Shown: one piece after another, positions 27,357 through 35,679 of the stretch
Position numbering within the stretch: position 1 is the first letter of the stretch
How the letters are laid out: every line of letters begins with the position of its first letter
NCBI RefSeq assembly: GCF_028649435.1
Contig: NZ_JAQSIN010000001.1
From: Curvibacter microcysteis
GTDB taxonomy: Bacteria; Pseudomonadota; Gammaproteobacteria; Burkholderiales; Burkholderiaceae_C
Direction: 5' to 3' (one strand)
Length of the DNA stretch: 64,000 nt
The notes under the pieces: generated by a model
What the model was told of the DNA's origin: nothing
The model's input: only the letters and a program-made list of their open reading frames with translations
Databases searched by the model: none
Program-made: the position numbers and the translations under genes

Positions 27357-28124
27357 TTACAGATAGGTCGAGGCCAGCCCTCCATCGACGGGCAGGTTCA
27401 CGCCGCTGACCCAGCGTGCGGCGTCGCTGCACAGCCAGGTGATGACGCTGGCCACCTCGTCGGCATAGGCGGGGCGGGCCATGCGGTGGGCGTCCTGTTG
27501 AACCCGCTCTTCGCCCAGCATCGCCACAAAATCGCCCAGGATGGGGGTGAACACTGGGCCAGGTGCCACGCAGTTCATGCGCACGCCGCGCTGCAGAAAC
27601 CAGGCTTGGGACTGCACCGTGGTCCAGACGATCAGCGCTTCCTTGAAATACTGGTAGCAGCGCTCCTGCGCCACCGGGTGCTGAGCCAGCCACTGGGCGC
27701 CGGCCTCGAAGCTGTCGGTGGCTGCCAGGGCCTTGTGCTGCGTCAGGCGCTGCGGCCACTCGGCCCCCAGGATGGAGGCCACGTTGACGATGGCGCTGCC
27801 CGTGGGCAGGCGGTCCAGCACCTGCGTGCAGAGGTGGCGCAGGCCCAGGTAGTTGACCCGGGCCACGGCGTCGCTGGGGGCGGTGCCGGGCACCCCGGCG
27901 ATGTTGCACAGCGCATCAAAGCGCTGGGGCAGTTGGGCGACGGCCGCGTCGATGGCGGCCGGGCTGCTGAGGTCGGCCTGCACAAAGCCGTCCAGCGTGA
28001 GGCTGGGGGGATTGCGGTCGACGCCGATGACTCGGGCCCCCTGAAATCGGGCCAGGCGGGCCACTTCGGCCCCAATGCCGGAAGCCGTGCCCGTCACGAC
28101 GATGGTTTTACCTTGCAGGTTCAT
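27357..28124 (-). CDS. SDR, coniferyl-alcohol-dehydrogenase-like
   Basis: 255 aa. Cofactor loop VTGTASGIGAEVARLA, strand-2 end GVDRNPPSLTL (Asp, NAD preference), a family-specific CNIAGVPGT in place of NNAG, a long insert before the catalytic YQYFKEALIVW (Tyr-x-x-x-Lys), and CVAPGPVFTPIL. These match from memory the coniferyl alcohol dehydrogenase CalA and 3-alpha-hydroxysteroid dehydrogenase/carbonyl reductase group, including the C-terminal PVDGGLAST. It probably oxidises an arylalkyl alcohol to the aldehyde used by the adjacent dehydrogenase. The ATG at 28124 has AAGGA 7 bases upstream. Confidence 0.9.
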   Translation of the reverse strand: MNLQGKTIVVTGTASGIGAEVARLARFQGARVIGVDRNPPSLTLDGFVQADLSSPAAIDAAVAQLPQRFDALCNIAGVPGTAPSDAVARVNYLGLRHLCTQVLDRLPTGSAIVNVASILGAEWPQRLTQHKALAATDSFEAGAQWLAQHPVAQERCYQYFKEALIVWTTVQSQAWFLQRGVRMNCVAPGPVFTPILGDFVAMLGEERVQQDAHRMARPAYADEVASVITWLCSDAARWVSGVNLPVDGGLASTYL

Positions 28125-28209
28125 GAACAGTCCTTGGAGAAGAAAGGGAGGGAAGAAAACGTTGCTCATCGGCGGGCCCGCCCCTTGGGGCGGGCGGCGC
28201 CTGGGTACT

Positions 28210-29664
28210 TCAGAACGGGTAGGTCGGGGCCTGGTCCTGCACCGTCAGCCATTGCCACTGGGTGTATTCCTCCCAGTCCGCAGGGCCGCACACGCTGCTG
28301 CCATTGCCCGCGATGCCGGGGCCGCCGAAGGGGTTGACGCAGTCGTCGTTCACGGTCTGGTCGTTGATGTGGACCATGCCGGACTTGAGCTGGCGCCCCA
28401 CGGCCAGGGCGCGACCGACCGAGCGCGAGATCACCGCTGACGCCAGGCTGCCCTGGTGCTGGTTGGCCAGTGCCACGGCCTCTGCGTCGTCGCGGTAGCT
28501 GACGATGTTGGCCACCGGGCCGAAGGTTTCCTCGTCGAACACCGGTTGGCCTGGCCGCACGCCACTGAGCACCGTGGGGCGGTAGAACAGGCCGTCGTAC
28601 TCGCCCCCGGTCTCCAGGGTGGCGCCGGCGGCCACGCTGGCCTGCACCAGGGCGTGCACGCGGTCGCGCTGGCGCGCATCGATCAGGGGGCCCAGCGCCA
28701 CCTGACCGCTGGCCCCGTCGCCCAGCGGCAGGTGGCGCGCCTTGAGCACCAGGCGGCGGGTGAACTCGGCGGCCATGTCTTCGTGCACCAGGATGCGGTT
28801 GGCGGCCATGCAGATCTGGCCTTGGTGGAAGTACGCGCCCCAGGCCGCATTGCTGACCGCCACGTCGAGATCCGCGTCATCGAGGATCAGCAGCGAGTTG
28901 CTGCCGCCCAGCTCCAGCGTCACCTTCTTCAGGTGGCGACCGGCCAGCTCGCCGATGCGGCGGCCCACACCGGGCGAGCCGGTGAAGGCGATCATGGGCA
29001 CCCGCGGGTCGGTGACCAGGGCCTCGCCCACGTCGGCGTCGCCAGGCAGCACCTGCAACAGGCCGGCGGGCAGGCCCGCCTGCTCAAACACCCGAGCGAT
29101 CATCAGACCGCCCGACACCGGGGTACGGGTGTCGGGCTTCACGATCACGGCATTGCCCGTGGCCAGGGCCGGTGCGACCGCCCGCAGCGTCAGGATCACC
29201 GGAAAATTGAAGGGCGAGATCACCCCCACCACGCCGCGTGGCATGCGCCGCGCCAGGCTCAGGCGCTGCGAGGGGCTGGGCAGCACCTGTCCCTGGGACT
29301 GCAAGGGCATGCTGGCGGCCAGATGGCACAGCACGGCGGCCTCGCGGATTTCATGCTGGCCCTTGCCCAGGATGGCGCCGGTCTCCCGCGCCACTTCCAA
29401 GGCCAGGCTCTGGTGCTGCTGGCTGAACAGCTCGCCCGCGCGGCGCAGCAATTCGGCTTTCTCGCGGGGCGGGACTTGGGCCCATTGGGCCTGGGCCTGC
29501 TCGGCGATCTGGCTGGCCACGGCCACATCGGCCGGGGTGGCCAGGTCCACGCTCCACAAGGGTTCGCCAGTGGCCGGCTCGATCACCTGCCGGGTGCCAC
29601 CGCCCAAGGGGCGCACGGTGGCATGGGGTCGTTGAAAGGGGGCTGCGTTGTGGGCAGTGCTCAT
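28210..29664 (-). CDS. Aryl aldehyde dehydrogenase (benzaldehyde-dehydrogenase-like)
   Basis: 484 aa, standard ALDH length. NAD-binding and active-site motifs: FNFPVILTLRAVAPALATGN (Asn of the oxyanion hole), FTGSPGVGRRIG, general base Glu in LELGGSNSLLIL, nucleophilic Cys in HQGQICMAANRILVH, and EETFGPVANIVSY. The class resembles benzaldehyde/vanillin dehydrogenases, which oxidise aromatic aldehydes to acids. First gene of the seven-gene operon; the start at 29664 is about 56 bases below the predicted sigma-54 start site. The frame is open to 29892, but that would include the promoter. Confidence 0.92.
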   Translation of the reverse strand: MSTAHNAAPFQRPHATVRPLGGGTRQVIEPATGEPLWSVDLATPADVAVASQIAEQAQAQWAQVPPREKAELLRRAGELFSQQHQSLALEVARETGAILGKGQHEIREAAVLCHLAASMPLQSQGQVLPSPSQRLSLARRMPRGVVGVISPFNFPVILTLRAVAPALATGNAVIVKPDTRTPVSGGLMIARVFEQAGLPAGLLQVLPGDADVGEALVTDPRVPMIAFTGSPGVGRRIGELAGRHLKKVTLELGGSNSLLILDDADLDVAVSNAAWGAYFHQGQICMAANRILVHEDMAAEFTRRLVLKARHLPLGDGASGQVALGPLIDARQRDRVHALVQASVAAGATLETGGEYDGLFYRPTVLSGVRPGQPVFDEETFGPVANIVSYRDDAEAVALANQHQGSLASAVISRSVGRALAVGRQLKSGMVHINDQTVNDDCVNPFGGPGIAGNGSSVCGPADWEEYTQWQWLTVQDQAPTYPF

Positions 29665-29731
29665 GGGCGGAAGGTCCTGTGAAAACGGTTGGATGAAACT
29701 CGCCACCGTGGCGGTGGTGTGCCTGTTCATC

Positions 29732-29746
29732 GCAAAGCGCAGACCA
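29732..29746 (-). promoter_or_regulatory. Sigma-54 (-24/-12) promoter
   Basis: On the minus strand the bases read TGGTCTGCGCTTTGC, matching TGGCACG-N4-TTGC in GG (-24), G, TT and GC (-12) with correct 15-base geometry. It lies 68 bases before the aldehyde dehydrogenase start and about 150 bp from enhancer-like dyads at 29888-29910, beside a gene for a sigma-54 activator. Confidence 0.75.
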
Positions 29747-29887
29747 GCTCGGGCCCGCAGCGCCGATTGCTGCGCTGCACACAGGCGCTTTCTCACTCGC
29801 AGACTCCGGACTTTCCCTAGGCCGATTTGCTGCGCTGCAGCAGTTGAAAGACCTCGACTTTTTTTGCTCAAATGGTTATAAAAAGAA

Positions 29888-29913
29888 ATCAAATTTTGAT
29901 CAAAAGATCAAAT
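29888..29913. promoter_or_regulatory. Upstream activating sequences for XylR-type activator
   Basis: ATCAAATTTTGAT (29888-29900) and TTTTGATCAAAA (29894-29905) are overlapping palindromes, and GATCAAA occurs twice in tandem (29898, 29906). TTGATCAA cores are typical of DmpR/XylR enhancer sites. They sit just upstream of the activator's ATG at 29930 and about 150 bp from the -24/-12 promoter, so they could serve activation of the operon and autoregulation. Confidence 0.65.
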
Positions 29914-29929
29914 GGCAGGAGACAAAAAG

Positions 29930-31765
29930 ATGAAATCGGCCGAGCGCATTTCCCTGGCAGACCTGGCCAGGCAGTCCGGCGGTGTGGGCGGGCCGTTCGA
30001 TCCGTCGGCGGTGCAGCAGGCCCTGGGCGGCTTTGCCACGGCGCGCATCAGCCAGGACGCGTCGCCCACGCTCAAGGACATCAGCGAGTGCCTGTTTTTC
30101 TCGCCTGGCGACGGTCGCATCTGGCTGCAGGATCAGCGCATGGTGCTGCTGCACACCGAGGCGCTGGGCTCCCTGCGACGCGAGATGGTGGACAGCCTGG
30201 GTTTGGAGCGCGTGCGGGGCTTGTTCACGCGTGCCGGCTACGTCAGCGGCGCACGCGACGCCAGCCTGGTGCGGCGCCAATGGCCTGACGCCGAGCCCCC
30301 CGCGGCGGCGGTGGCCGGCACCCGGCTGCACGCGCTGGAAGGCATGGTCAAGGTCGAGGTGGTGGAGGCCGCCTTTGATCCCGAGCGGGGCAGCTACGAG
30401 GGGGAGTTTCTCTGGCACCACTCCAGCGAAGACGATGAGCACATCGCCGCCTACGGCATCGGCGGCTCGCCCGCCTGCTGGATGCAGGTGGGCTATGCCA
30501 CCGGCTATGTGAGTACCTTGTTCGGCCGCCTGATCGTGTTCCGCGAAGTCGAATGCCGCTCCATGGGCTCAGCGCATTGCCGAGTGATTGGCAAGAGCGC
30601 CGACCTGTGGGAGGACGTCGAGGACGACATGCGCTACCTCAATGCGCGCGAGTTCGTGGACACGGCGGCCTACGACCGCGCCGCGCCCAGGCCGGCGCCC
30701 ATGGCCTCGCCCGAGCCGCACCCCAGCGACGCCATGGTGGGGGCGTCCTCCGCCTTCAACGCCGCTTGTCACCACCTCAGCCGGGTGGCCCGCACCACGG
30801 CCACGGTCCTCTTCACGGGGGAGTCGGGGGTGGGCAAGGAAAAATTCGCCCAGATGCTGCACCGCATCAGTCCGCGTCAGAAAGCCCCTTTCGTGGCAGT
30901 CAACTGCGCGGCCATTCCCGAGACGCTGATCGAGACCGAGTTGTTCGGCGTTGAGCGTGGCGCCTACACCGGGGCCAGCCAGTCCCGGCCAGGGCGTTTT
31001 GAGCGTGCCAGCGGCGGCACCCTGTTTCTGGACGAAATCGGCAGCCTGAGCTTTGTCGCGCAAGGCAAGTTGCTGCGGGCCTTGCAAGAGGGCGAGGTGG
31101 AGCGCGTGGGCGGCAGCCGCGCCGTTCAGGTCGACGTCCGGGTGGTGGCGGCCACCAACGAGGATTTGCGCGAGGCGGTGCGGGCAGGGCGGTTCCGTGA
31201 AGACCTGTTCTTTCGCCTGAATGTGTTTCCCATCCACCTGCCGCCCCTGCGCGACCGGCGCGACGACATTCCGCTGCTGATGAACCATTTTCTGCAGCAC
31301 TACCGGCACAAGCACCAGTGCCAGGCCAAGGGCTTCACCCAGGCGGCGGTGCGGGCGCTGTTGAGCTACGAATTCCCGGGCAACATCCGCGAGCTGCAGA
31401 ACCTGGTCGAGCGCGCGGTGATCCTGGCCGAGGACATCGACCTGATCGACACCCACCACCTGTTCATGGGGGGCGAGCTGCCCCCCTCGGGCGGACTGAC
31501 TTTGGCGGTGCACGGGGCCCTGGGGCGGCTGACGGCTCAGGCCGACGCGCTGCCCGAGGCCGGGGCGCCGCAGAGGGCGCCAACGGCGACGCCCCCACGT
31601 GCTTCGGGCGCCAGCACCAGCGCCCCTCTGGCATTGGACCAGGCCGAACGGGAGTTGATCCGGGACGCGCTTGCGCGCTGTGCCGGCAACTACTCGGCGG
31701 CGGCGCGCCTGCTCAAGATCAGCCGCGCCAAGCTGGCCTACCGGGCTCGCCGGCACCAACTCTGA
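29930..31765 (+). CDS. Sigma-54-dependent activator, XylR/DmpR/AreR type
   Basis: 611 aa. Domains in order: XylR_N aromatic-sensing domain (about 15-130), V4R domain (about 140-205, with the pattern ECRSMGSAHCRVIG), linker, AAA+ (about 235-470) with Walker A GESGVGKE (about 297-304), sigma-54-contact loop GAYTGA (344-349, Tyr in place of Phe of GAFTGA), Walker B GGTLFLDEIG, arginine finger region, then a Fis-type HTH at the C-terminus (ALARCAGNYSAAARLLKISR). The ATG at 29930 has AGGAGA 8 bases upstream and is preferred over 29912. Divergent from the operon it very probably activates with an aromatic effector. Confidence 0.94.
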   Translation: MKSAERISLADLARQSGGVGGPFDPSAVQQALGGFATARISQDASPTLKDISECLFFSPGDGRIWLQDQRMVLLHTEALGSLRREMVDSLGLERVRGLFTRAGYVSGARDASLVRRQWPDAEPPAAAVAGTRLHALEGMVKVEVVEAAFDPERGSYEGEFLWHHSSEDDEHIAAYGIGGSPACWMQVGYATGYVSTLFGRLIVFREVECRSMGSAHCRVIGKSADLWEDVEDDMRYLNAREFVDTAAYDRAAPRPAPMASPEPHPSDAMVGASSAFNAACHHLSRVARTTATVLFTGESGVGKEKFAQMLHRISPRQKAPFVAVNCAAIPETLIETELFGVERGAYTGASQSRPGRFERASGGTLFLDEIGSLSFVAQGKLLRALQEGEVERVGGSRAVQVDVRVVAATNEDLREAVRAGRFREDLFFRLNVFPIHLPPLRDRRDDIPLLMNHFLQHYRHKHQCQAKGFTQAAVRALLSYEFPGNIRELQNLVERAVILAEDIDLIDTHHLFMGGELPPSGGLTLAVHGALGRLTAQADALPEAGAPQRAPTATPPRASGASTSAPLALDQAERELIRDALARCAGNYSAAARLLKISRAKLAYRARRHQL

Positions 31766-32170
31766 AAACGCCCTGAACCGGGCCCTGCAGGCCTGTGCAC
31801 TGGCACCCCGCGCGGGCCCACCACCCAACCGGCATCGGAAGGCCAGGCCTCGTGCCTGGGCCGCTTGCTTAATCAAATGATAGGCACGTTTCACTATTTT
31901 GCGCTGGTGAATCGAATTCCTATTCCAATTCAAGCATTTTCTTCTGATTTTTGCGACCTGCCTTGAGGGCTGCTTTTGGCAGGGCAATTGCAAAAAAAAT
32001 CACGCTTTGGTGGAGTTGTCACAAAAAGTGTCAGGTATCTGACAAAGCCAGCTTGCTGCGCATTCCTGATGCTGAAGACAATACCGTGCGGCCTGTCAGT
32101 TTCTGGTCAGTGGCATCTGGTAGCCGCCCAATCTGGCTTTTTCCTGTTTGGAGTGTTGTTGAGTGTCTTA
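31766..32170. other. Intergenic region, AT-rich, no gene seen
   Basis: About 400 bases between the activator stop and the preferred start of the next cyclase. It holds a GC hairpin at 31841-31862 (GGCCAGGC, 5-base loop, GCCTGGGCC), a probable terminator, followed by AT-rich DNA (31870-32000). The cyclase frame is open back to a TTG at 31976, so part of this region may be coding. Confidence 0.5.
31841..31862 (+). terminator. Hairpin downstream of sigma-54 activator gene
   Basis: GGCCAGGC (31841-31848) pairs with GCCTGGGCC (31854-31862) allowing one bulged G, then GCTTGCTTAATC follows. Weak T content; probable terminator. Confidence 0.45.
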
Positions 32171-33241
32171 ATGCTCCGAAATGAAATGATCGATGAATTG
32201 AAAAGCCTCGTTGGCCTGGAATCGTTTGCGGATTATTCCAAGTTTTTATCCTATGTGGAGGGTCGCTTCAGGCGGTCGGCGCTGCTGGTACAGGGTGCTT
32301 CGTTTTGCGCGTGGTTGGTCGTGATGTTGGTGTCACCTTCATGGCATCGGTATTCATGGCCCCTCATGTCGGTTTATGCATTGATGTTGTTCGCCGCCGC
32401 ATTTTTGACGGCCAAGGGCGTCAGTACCTTTGAGCGTGCCCTGGGTCGGGTGGCTTATGCGGTGACCATTGCCAATGCCTTGGCCTATGTGGTTGATGTT
32501 TCCCCGCAGTCGCTGTTTTGGGTGGTTGCGATCAGTGCCATCGTGGTTGTGGCGATGTCGCCTTTGCACAATGAGCCAATCACGTTTTTTCTCTGCGCCT
32601 TGATGATCGGTGGGTCTTTGTTATTTCCCAAGCATGAGGCGCTTTCGGCTTCGCCGGAGCGGGCTTGGATGTGGTGTCTGATCCTGTTTTCCTTGTTGTT
32701 TGGCCTGCTGTTGAACACGCTTTATTTCATGGATCGGCTGGGTTTGTACCGGACCAACCAACAGCTGGTTGAGCTGGCTTACCGTGATAGTTTGACATTG
32801 ATTAACAATCGACGAGCCTTCATGTTGAATCTTGAGCGAGCCATGGTGGCAGAGGATGAAGCGGCTCTTTATTTCATGCTGCTGGATATTGATGACTTTA
32901 AATCGGTCAATGACCAATATGGGCATGCGATGGGCAATCAGGTGTTGTGTGCGGTGGCGGCCAGAATTCGCGCCGTGGTGGGCGATGCCGCTTGTGGGCG
33001 GCTCGGTGGCGAGGAGTTTGGCGTGCTGCTGCAGGGAGATCGAGCCCTGGCCCAAAGGACGGCTGTTCACCTCAATCATTCCTTTTTGGACCTGCCGATC
33101 GATTACCTCTGGGTGACAGTGAGCATAGGCGTGGCTGAATTTCGCCACGGCATGTCGGCAGGGCAACTCATGAATGAAGCCGATCAAGCACTTTATGAAG
33201 TGAAGCGAACAGGAAAGAATGGTTATGCATTTGCCGCCTGA
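32171..33241 (+). CDS. Membrane diguanylate cyclase (GGDEF), no I-site
   Basis: 356 aa from this start. After a short cytoplasmic helix, about five or six membrane segments (about 35-190) lead to a GGDEF domain (about 200-356): YRDSLTLINNRRAFM, LLDIDDFKSVNDQYGHAMGN and catalytic GGEEF in GRLGGEEFGVLL. The I-site RxxD five residues upstream is absent (VGDA), so product inhibition is probably lost. Start uncertain: ATGs at 32171 and 32186 and a TTG at 31976 are in frame. Codon use is visibly more AT-rich than in surrounding genes. Encodes a c-di-GMP synthase of unknown signal input. Confidence 0.88.
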   Translation: MLRNEMIDELKSLVGLESFADYSKFLSYVEGRFRRSALLVQGASFCAWLVVMLVSPSWHRYSWPLMSVYALMLFAAAFLTAKGVSTFERALGRVAYAVTIANALAYVVDVSPQSLFWVVAISAIVVVAMSPLHNEPITFFLCALMIGGSLLFPKHEALSASPERAWMWCLILFSLLFGLLLNTLYFMDRLGLYRTNQQLVELAYRDSLTLINNRRAFMLNLERAMVAEDEAALYFMLLDIDDFKSVNDQYGHAMGNQVLCAVAARIRAVVGDAACGRLGGEEFGVLLQGDRALAQRTAVHLNHSFLDLPIDYLWVTVSIGVAEFRHGMSAGQLMNEADQALYEVKRTGKNGYAFAA

Positions 33242-33286
33242 TAGGCCAACGCGATCGGCCTGCACCACCGGGCCCGGGCGGGCGAC

Positions 33287-34027
33287 ATGATGAAGGCATT
33301 GACGACTGGGCGCATGTTCGCCCGCGATTTGATTGGTAAAAGCAAGTGGTTCAGTGCCTGGAGCAGCGCTGATATCGATGATTTTTTTGCGAAGAGCGAA
33401 TTGCGCTCCTACAAGAAGCATGATTTGCTTTACCGAGATTATCAAGCGACAGAGTTGATCTTTCTTGTGGAGGGCTCGGCTTGGGCCTGTCTGCAGAGTG
33501 ACCAAGGCATTGTGCGCTTTGGCTTGGTTCGCCCATCGATTGTGGTGGGTTTGTCTCAGTTATTGGGTGAGACCTTTTCGGATGAGCCTTGCTATGAATT
33601 TTATTTGGCAGAAGACTCGCTGGCCCTGGCGATTCCAACATCCGCTTTGAAGGAGCGTCTGCTGGCTCGGCCTGTTTTGTGGCAGTCGGTTGCCAAAGCC
33701 GCCATTCTTTATCAGCGCCATTGCATCAAGTTGGCTTTGTTGCTCTATGCCGGGCCGACCAAGGAGCGATTGGTGTCGGCGCTGTTTCAGTTTGGTGCCT
33801 CGGTCGCCATGCGCTCTAACAGCTTGTCGACCCGCGGGGTGGATATCTCGCAGGAAGATTTGGCGATATTGATTCAGGCCTCGCGTCAGCACGTGAATCG
33901 GGCGCTCAAAGAGCTGGAGGCGGAAGGCGTGATTGCGCTGGGTTACAAGCGAATCGAGATTGTGAATTCAACTGAGTTGGAGCGACTCGCGCTGGCTCGG
34001 CTGATGTTCAAGCCGCTGCAGGGTTGA
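33287..34027 (+). CDS. Crp/Fnr family regulator
   Basis: 246 aa. A cyclic-nucleotide-binding-like beta-roll (about 25-140: YKKHDLLYRDYQATELIFLV, EGSAWACLQSD, PSIVVGLSQLLG) joined to a winged HTH (about 180-230: ISQEDLAILIQASRQHVNRA then LKELEAEGVIALGY). The phosphate-cassette arginine of true CRP is not obvious, and there is no Fnr-type cysteine cluster, so the ligand may be something else. 45 bases after the diguanylate cyclase gene, same strand and same AT-richer codon use, probably co-transcribed. Confidence 0.88.
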   Translation: MMKALTTGRMFARDLIGKSKWFSAWSSADIDDFFAKSELRSYKKHDLLYRDYQATELIFLVEGSAWACLQSDQGIVRFGLVRPSIVVGLSQLLGETFSDEPCYEFYLAEDSLALAIPTSALKERLLARPVLWQSVAKAAILYQRHCIKLALLLYAGPTKERLVSALFQFGASVAMRSNSLSTRGVDISQEDLAILIQASRQHVNRALKELEAEGVIALGYKRIEIVNSTELERLALARLMFKPLQG

Positions 34028-34112
34028 TTGGCATGAAGGGATTTTCTCCGGGTCGCGCTGACCTGTTGCCTGGCGCTGTCTTGTCATTTTTTGATCGTTG
34101 ATGGGGTTTGTT

Positions 34113-35654
34113 ATGAGAATCAATTTGCCTGTTAATTCGCAGGAGTATGAGTTTCCTGCGGACGCCACACTCATGTCGACCACGGACACGAGCAGTGTGA
34201 TCACCTATGCCAACCATGCGTTCATGGTGGCCAGTGGGTTTGAGCCCGATGAATTGCTGGGGCAAACCCATAATCTGGTGCGCCATCCCGACATGCCGAC
34301 CCAGGCATTTGCCGACATGTGGGCGACACTCAAGGCCGGAAAGTCCTGGACGGCCCTGGTGAAGAACCGGCGAAAGAGCGGCGGGTTTTATTGGGTGCGC
34401 GCAAACGCCACCCCGGTGGCGCGCGGTGGGCGCGTGACGGGCTACATGTCGGTGCGCACCAAGCCCAGCCGCGAAGAAGTCCAGGCGGCCGAGCGCCTGT
34501 ACCGCGATTTTCGAGATGGCAAGGCCGGGGCCCGTTCCTTCCATCAAGGGCTGATCGTGCGCACCGGCTGGTGGGCGTGGACCTCTGTTTTTCAGACCAT
34601 GTCGGTCCGCTGGCGCATCCGGCTGGCCATGTTGGTGGTCGCTGTGCTGAGCACCTTGGGCGCGGTGCTTTGCGGGGTCGGTTCCGCCCCATTGGCTGGC
34701 TTTGCCGCTGCCGCGCTGGTGTCGGCCGGCGCGGTTGGCGCCTGGCTGGAGTCCCAAATCGCCCGGCCTCTGGAGCAGATTGAACAGCAAGCGCTCAGCG
34801 TGGCCGCTGGCCAGCCGGCAGCGAATGTGCACCTGAACCGTGTGGATGAGATCGGCATGATCCTGCGTGCCGTGAACCAGGCGGGCTTGAACCTTCGCTC
34901 GCTGGTCGACGATGTGGGTGAGCAGGTGGGGGGCTTGCAGTCGGCCAGTGCCGGCATCGCCTCGGGCAACAACGACCTCCGTGTGCGAACCGAGCAAGCC
35001 GCCTCCAACCTGGAGGAGACCGCCTCTTCGATGGAGCAGATCAACGCGACCGTCAAGAACAACGCCAACGCGGCCGCCCACGCCAGCGAACTGGCGGGCA
35101 GTGCCAGCGCTGCCGCCTCCAACGGGGGCGTGGTCGTGGGGCAGGTGATCGCGACCATGCAGGACATCAGCACCTCCAGCACCAAAATCGCCGACATCAT
35201 CGGGGTGATCGATGGCATCGCATTTCAGACCAACATCCTCGCCTTGAATGCCGCGGTGGAAGCCGCGCGGGCCGGCGAGCAGGGGCGCGGCTTCGCGGTG
35301 GTGGCTGGCGAGGTGCGTCACCTGGCCCAGCGTTGCGCCAGTGCGGCCCGGGAGATCAAGCTGCTCATTGGCGACAGCGTCAGCAAGGTCGACATCGGGG
35401 CTCGCCAGGCCGACGAGGCGGGGCGCGCCATGGGGGAGATCGTGGACCAGGTTCAGCGTGTGAACGATTTGATCGCCGAGATCAGCCATTCCACGCAGGA
35501 GCAGGCCAGCGGGATCGGTCAGGTCAACCTGGCTGTGTCACAACTCGACGAGATGACCCAGCAGAACGCCGCCCTGGTCGAGCAGTCCGCTGGGGCTGCC
35601 GAGTCCCTGAAGTGGCAAGCGACACGCCTGGCCGAGTCGGTCGGCGTGTTTTGA
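34113..35654 (+). CDS. Aer-like PAS methyl-accepting chemotaxis protein
   Basis: 513 aa. N-terminal PAS domain (about 15-120: SVITYANHAFMVASGFEPDE, HNLVRHPDMP, then FYWVRANATPV), as in the aerotaxis receptor Aer, a membrane anchor of two segments (about 165-210), HAMP, and a long signalling helix pair with the hairpin tip IIGVIDGIAFQTNILALNAA / VEAARAGEQGRGFAVVAGEV. The C-terminus lacks the CheB/CheR pentapeptide. It should bind FAD and report redox or oxygen to CheA/CheW. ATG at 34113 preferred; ATG at 34101 and TTG at 34098 are in frame. Base composition returns to high GC within this gene. Confidence 0.92.
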   Translation: MRINLPVNSQEYEFPADATLMSTTDTSSVITYANHAFMVASGFEPDELLGQTHNLVRHPDMPTQAFADMWATLKAGKSWTALVKNRRKSGGFYWVRANATPVARGGRVTGYMSVRTKPSREEVQAAERLYRDFRDGKAGARSFHQGLIVRTGWWAWTSVFQTMSVRWRIRLAMLVVAVLSTLGAVLCGVGSAPLAGFAAAALVSAGAVGAWLESQIARPLEQIEQQALSVAAGQPAANVHLNRVDEIGMILRAVNQAGLNLRSLVDDVGEQVGGLQSASAGIASGNNDLRVRTEQAASNLEETASSMEQINATVKNNANAAAHASELAGSASAAASNGGVVVGQVIATMQDISTSSTKIADIIGVIDGIAFQTNILALNAAVEAARAGEQGRGFAVVAGEVRHLAQRCASAAREIKLLIGDSVSKVDIGARQADEAGRAMGEIVDQVQRVNDLIAEISHSTQEQASGIGQVNLAVSQLDEMTQQNAALVEQSAGAAESLKWQATRLAESVGVF

Positions 35655-35679
35655 GGTGGCGGCGTGAGCCGCCCCCCTC
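35653..35679. terminator. Convergent hairpin after chemoreceptor gene
   Basis: GGCGGC (35658-35663) and GCCGCC (35668-35673) with GTGA loop, flanked by further pairing GAGG/CCTC. It overlaps the stops of the chemoreceptor and the convergent GST gene; likely bidirectional. Confidence 0.5.
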
